A stretch of DNA of 17,656 bases from Candidatus Sulfotelmatobacter sp. (GTDB taxonomy: Bacteria > Acidobacteriota > Terriglobia > Terriglobales > Acidobacteriaceae): contig JASICF010000015.1 in the NCBI GenBank assembly GCA_030044775.1, positions 1-17,656 of the forward strand, read 5' to 3'. Below are positions 14,731-17,656 of the stretch, piece by piece. Every line of letters begins with the position of its first letter. Positions within the stretch are counted from its first letter, which is position 1. A program made the position numbers and the translations under genes. The notes beneath the pieces were generated by a model, which saw only the letters and a program-made list of their open reading frames with translations, searched no databases and was not told the origin of the DNA.

Positions 14731-15843
14731 ATGCTCGGGGCGAACTGTGCAGCAAACGCAGTGCGCTGGGGACAATTTCTGAAGACAAATGAAAACCTCG
14801 GCCGGAAGGCGGCGCTGCTGCTCGCCGCGATTCTGTTGGCTACGCTTTACGGCTGCAAATCGGAGGTGGGCGGCGACGTGATGGCCACCGTCGACGGCCG
14901 CAAGATATTCCGTTCCGATGTCGACAAATATTATGAAAATCAGGTGGCCAGCGCGCAGCAGGCGCCGGTCGGCGAACAGGCCACGATTCTTCGCCTCAAC
15001 ATTCTGCGCCAGATGATCGATGACGAGATGGTCATGCGGCGCGCCGAGAAACTGGGCCTGCTCGCGACCGAAGAGGAAGTTGACCGCAGGCTCAACGAGA
15101 TCAAATCTCCTTACACGCAGGAAGAGTTCGACCAGCGCCTCAAGGACAAGAAAATCACTCTCGAAGATTTCAAGCGCGATATCCGGCGCTCCATCACCGT
15201 CGATAAAGTGATGAACAAGGAAGTCGCCTCCAAAATCAACGTTACCGATCAGGACATCACCAACTATTTCAACGCTCACAAATCGGAATTCAACCTGATC
15301 GAGCCGGAGTATCATCTCGCGCAGATCTTTGTGAGTCCCGTCCCCAATCCTCAGGCCCACAACCAGAACAACAAGGCGCAGAACGAGGCCGATGCCCGAA
15401 AAAAAATCCAGATGATCAACAACCGGCTCGATAGCGGCGACGACTTCGCTACGCTGGCCATGAACTACTCGGAGGATCCCGAAACCTCCGGTAACGGCGG
15501 CGATCTGGGAACCGTTCCAGAATCTTCGCTGCGCAATACCGATCCCGGCACGCGTGACCTCGTGCTCAAGTTAAAGCCGGGCCAATACAGCCCCATCATT
15601 ACCGTAGTCGATCCCTCCACAAAAAGATTGGCGGGCTTCCGCATTGTGAAACTGGTCGCCAAAGAACCTGCGGGGCAGCGCGATTTGTCCGATCCTCGTG
15701 TGCAGCAGGCCATCCGGACGCAGCTTCACGACCGGCGTGAGCAGTTGCTGAAGGCGGCCTACTATGAGGTTTTGCGGGATTCTGCCAAGGTTCAGAACTA
15801 CTTTGCCCAGCAGATTCTCAATTCCAACGGCCTGACGAAGTAA
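14731..15843 (+). CDS. SurA/PpiC-like peptidyl-prolyl isomerase and chaperone, probable lipoprotein
   Basis: 370 residues from ATG 14731, 19 bp after the thiol-oxidoreductase stop. An in-frame codon at 14677 would overlap that gene; a GTG at 14761 gives a more compact signal peptide and is a real alternative. The signal core is KAALLLAAILLATLYGC, with C42 in LYGC as probable lipidation site. A SurA-N-type helical chaperone domain follows (about 48-190: VMATVDGRKIFRSDVDKYY, RQMIDDEMVMRRAEKLGL). A parvulin rotamase-like domain lies at about 193-312 (EYHLAQIFVSPVP, DDFATLAMNYSEDPETSGNGGDLG, LVLKLKPGQYSPII). The C-terminal helix (322-365) should pack on the N-domain as in SurA. It would guide beta-barrel proteins, LptD included, across the periplasm. 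It is convergent with the biotin carrier gene, 15 bp apart. Confidence 0.88.
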   Translation: MLGANCAANAVRWGQFLKTNENLGRKAALLLAAILLATLYGCKSEVGGDVMATVDGRKIFRSDVDKYYENQVASAQQAPVGEQATILRLNILRQMIDDEMVMRRAEKLGLLATEEEVDRRLNEIKSPYTQEEFDQRLKDKKITLEDFKRDIRRSITVDKVMNKEVASKINVTDQDITNYFNAHKSEFNLIEPEYHLAQIFVSPVPNPQAHNQNNKAQNEADARKKIQMINNRLDSGDDFATLAMNYSEDPETSGNGGDLGTVPESSLRNTDPGTRDLVLKLKPGQYSPIITVVDPSTKRLAGFRIVKLVAKEPAGQRDLSDPRVQQAIRTQLHDRREQLLKAAYYEVLRDSAKVQNYFAQQILNSNGLTK

Positions 15844-15858
15844 CTGGTAGCCAGGCTG

Positions 15859-16353
15859 TTACTCGACAATTGCGAGCACGTCGCCCGCATTCACAGCGTC
15901 GCCTTCGCCGACCACAATCTTTGCGACGGTTCCCTTTTTCGGCGACTTGATCTCATTCTGCATCTTCATCGCCTCGACCACGACGATTCCTCGCCCGCCT
16001 TCCACGGCGTCGCCTTCACGCACGAGCAGGCGGACCACTTTTCCGGGCATGGGCGCAGTGATCTTTCTTGGCCCATGTTCCTCTCCGGCCCGCGTGCGCG
16101 CGCGGAGCGAGCGCGGATCGCGAACTTCCACGGCAAACCGCCGGCTGCCCACCCACAAGTGCGCATCACTCGCAACCAGTTCAGATTTAACCTCGTACGC
16201 CAGGTTTCCGATGCGAAGCGAAAGCACGTTCGGACGAGCAAGCACCGCATCGATCTCCATCTCTTTCCCATCGAGCCGGCAGGACCAGCGATCATCGATG
16301 CGATTCAGTTCGAGCCGATAACTCTTGTCGTCAATGATTACGTCGTAGAGCAT
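15859..16353 (-). CDS. Biotin carboxyl carrier protein of an acyl-CoA carboxylase (separate BT-like/BCCP chain)
   Basis: 164 residues from ATG 16353. The frame extends to a TTG at 16377, but MLYDVIIDDKSYRLEL is the natural start. Residues 1-80 are beta-rich (DVIIDDKSYRLEL, VLSLRIGNLAYEVKSEL, RRFAVEV) and resemble the BT linker domain of propionyl/methylcrotonyl-CoA carboxylase alpha chains. Residues 95-164 are a biotinyl domain: APMPGKVVRLLVREGDAV, then the biotinylation motif EAMKMQNEI with K130, then PKKGTVAKIVVGEGDAV. The lysine is biotinylated by BirA and swings between the biotin carboxylase and a carboxyltransferase. It lies 82 bp downstream of the biotin carboxylase gene on the same strand. 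It differs from AccB of canonical acetyl-CoA carboxylase, which lacks a structured N-terminal half like this. Confidence 0.9.
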   Translation of the reverse strand: MLYDVIIDDKSYRLELNRIDDRWSCRLDGKEMEIDAVLARPNVLSLRIGNLAYEVKSELVASDAHLWVGSRRFAVEVRDPRSLRARTRAGEEHGPRKITAPMPGKVVRLLVREGDAVEGGRGIVVVEAMKMQNEIKSPKKGTVAKIVVGEGDAVNAGDVLAIVE

Positions 16354-16400
16354 GAGTTCATAAAAGACGGTTCGCAACGAAGATCGATGGCCTGTGGTTC

Positions 16401-16420
16401 GCGGGCGCCTGTTGCCCCGC
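16401..16420. repeat. Short GC-rich inverted repeat between biotin carboxylase and carrier genes
   Basis: GCGGG (16401-16405) and CCCGC (16416-16420) flank CGCCTGTTGC. It could be a small attenuating stem or REP-like remnant in the 82-bp spacer. Only 5 bp pair perfectly, so support is weak. Confidence 0.25.
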
Positions 16421-16435
16421 TAAACGTCGCCTTAG

Positions 16436-17656
16436 CTATTGCAATGCATCGCGTCGGCTGGCGGTCTTCCAATTCGACTTACGGACGTCAGGCTCGGCGT
16501 CCAATCCTCCAGTCCGATCGGGCGCCGCGCCGCTTGCGTCCAGCACCGCGAAGATGCCAGCGGCGATTGCCGCAACTTCCGCCGCTCCCGCGTCTCGTTT
16601 CTGATCTCGTGTTTTCTCTGCCGTGCCGTTCCGTTTCAGCATCCGGTCAAGAAAACCGGTATCGAGGTTCGCCGCCTGAAAATCGGGATCGCGAAGAATC
16701 CGGCGAAAGAGCGAAATGTTTGTCTTGATGCCGCCCACAAAGTATTCATTTAGCGCCCGCTCCAGACGCGCTATTGTTTGCCCACGGTCGGTTCCGTACC
16801 CGATCAGCTTGCCGAGCAGCGGATCGTAATCGATCGGAACCTTCCATCCTTCGTACATGCCGCTGTCGCGGCGGATGCCCGGACCCGACGGCGTCAACAA
16901 AAGCGTGATCTTGCCCGGGCTCGGAAAATAATTATTGTCCGGATCTTCGGCATAGATGCGGCACTCCATGGCGTGACCGCGAATGTGAACATCTTCCTGT
17001 GTGAACGGCAACTTCTCTCCCGCCGCGATTCGAATCTGCAAGTGCACGAGATCGAGTCCGGTGATCAGTTCCGTCACCGGATGCTCCACCTGCAGGCGAG
17101 TATTCATCTCCAGAAAATAAAAATTCTTCTGCTGATCCACCAGAAATTCGACTGTTCCGGCGTTGGTATAATGCGCGGCTTCGGCCACGCGAACCGCAAC
17201 TACGCCCATGCGTCGGCGCATTTCGGCGTCGACGATCGGCGACGGCGCTTCCTCCAGAACTTTCTGATGTCGTCGCTGCAGCGAGCATTCGCGTTCTCCG
17301 AGATACACGGTGTTGCCGTGCTCATCGGCGAGCACCTGCATTTCAATATGCCGGGGATTGATGATCGCTTTCTCGATGTAAACTTCGTCGTCGCCGAATG
17401 AGCGCTCGGCTTCACTGCGCGCAGCATCCAGGGCAGACTGCAACTCCATTTCCGCGTGAACCAGCCTCATTCCTTTGCCGCCGCCGCCGGCCGCAGCCTT
17501 CAGCATGACCGGGTATCCGATCTTCTCCGCGACTTCTGCGGCTTGCTCAAACGATTCCAGCCCGCGCGAACTTCCCGGCACGAATGGCACGCCCGCTTTT
17601 TCCACGGCCTGGCGCGCGCGGGTTTTCGATCCCATGGCTTCCATCGCGGCGGCCGT
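16436..17656 (-). CDS. accC: Biotin carboxylase subunit of acetyl/acyl-CoA carboxylase, 5'-truncated by window edge
   Basis: 406 residues are visible and the frame stays open to the right edge; the first visible residues TAAAMEAMGSKTRARQAV align near residue 105 of E. coli AccC (from memory), so about 100-110 residues are missing. The enzyme carboxylates biotin on the carrier protein using ATP and bicarbonate. Visible are the ATP-grasp Gly-rich loop (KAAAGGGGKGMRLV), the EKAIINPRHIEMQVL strand, CSLQRRHQKVLEEAP, and the catalytic MNTRLQVEHPVTE with Glu-x-Asn-x-Arg. The C-terminal domain ends at about FLDRMLKRNG. A ~62-residue tail rich in Ala/Asp/Arg and ending WKTASRRDALQ follows, absent from E. 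coli AccC. The separate carrier gene is 82 bp downstream. The carboxyltransferase, which would show whether the substrate is acetyl-, propionyl- or methylcrotonyl-CoA, is not in view; the symbol is used generically. Confidence 0.95.
   Translation of the reverse strand, partial: TAAAMEAMGSKTRARQAVEKAGVPFVPGSSRGLESFEQAAEVAEKIGYPVMLKAAAGGGGKGMRLVHAEMELQSALDAARSEAERSFGDDEVYIEKAIINPRHIEMQVLADEHGNTVYLGERECSLQRRHQKVLEEAPSPIVDAEMRRRMGVVAVRVAEAAHYTNAGTVEFLVDQQKNFYFLEMNTRLQVEHPVTELITGLDLVHLQIRIAAGEKLPFTQEDVHIRGHAMECRIYAEDPDNNYFPSPGKITLLLTPSGPGIRRDSGMYEGWKVPIDYDPLLGKLIGYGTDRGQTIARLERALNEYFVGGIKTNISLFRRILRDPDFQAANLDTGFLDRMLKRNGTAEKTRDQKRDAGAAEVAAIAAGIFAVLDASGAAPDRTGGLDAEPDVRKSNWKTASRRDALQ

Noticed and set aside
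15844..15858. Possible small hairpin (CTGG TAG CCAG) between the convergent SurA-like and carrier genes
   Set aside because: A 4-bp stem in a 15-bp gap; indistinguishable from chance.
1..17656. Search for defence systems, toxin-antitoxin pairs, CRISPR arrays, transposases, tRNA/rRNA genes or riboswitches
   Set aside because: None recognised by reading; gene content is core metabolism, envelope assembly and stress response.

Overview
The window looks like a piece of chromosome from an Acidobacteriota bacterium, most likely of the Terriglobia (Koribacter/Sulfotelmatobacter-like) type. This is inferred from three things: a lineage-typical exported protein with a carboxypeptidase-regulatory-like domain (4150-5229), degenerate 7-bp tandem repeats in an intergenic space, and a Gram-negative envelope gene set (LptD, periplasmic thiol oxidoreductase, SurA-like chaperone) in moderately GC-rich DNA. 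No tRNA, rRNA, CRISPR array, transposase or phage gene was seen. This is ordinary core/housekeeping sequence rather than an island.

Layout. 1-293 (minus): the first 26 codons of a probable DUF971-type protein run off the left edge, preceded by a 44-codon single-span membrane protein. 480-668 (plus): ribosomal protein L28. 706-4012 (minus): bifunctional (p)ppGpp synthetase/hydrolase Rel, then RidA, then a secreted FKBP-type prolyl isomerase, spaced by about 124 bp each. 4150-5229 (minus): the exported protein of unknown function. 5514-6416 (plus): a TIGR01777-type SDR epimerase starting with TTG, ending at a strong hairpin shared with the convergent neighbour. 6466-9949 (minus): an RDD-domain membrane protein with an N-terminal Cys cluster, followed by a large APC/KimA-like permease with a cytoplasmic USP-like domain. 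10156-15843 (plus): lptD, larE, a DsbA/DsbC-like lipoprotein or periplasmic thiol oxidoreductase, and a SurA/PpiC-like lipoprotein. 15859-17656 (minus): a biotin carboxylase cut by the right edge and, downstream, a separate biotin carrier protein.

The most coherent functional theme is outer-membrane biogenesis. LptD needs disulfide formation/isomerisation and SurA-type chaperoning in Enterobacteria. Here lptD keeps the C-terminal Cys-Cys pair and lies two genes upstream of a thiol oxidoreductase and a parvulin/SurA-like chaperone on the same strand. The stray gene in that run is larE, the sulfur transferase for the lactate-racemase nickel-pincer cofactor; larB and larC are not in view. At the right edge the biotin carboxylase and biotin carrier are separate polypeptides, where PCC/MCC-type alpha subunits carry both on one chain.

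I did not find a convincing new multi-gene system. The points most worth checking are the recurring GCTTTGCCT hairpins around lptD, the inverted heptad repeats upstream of ridA, a TATAAT box 5 nt before the rel start codon (possible leaderless mRNA), the three-cysteine LarE, and the thiol oxidoreductase with a DsbC-like N-terminal region.
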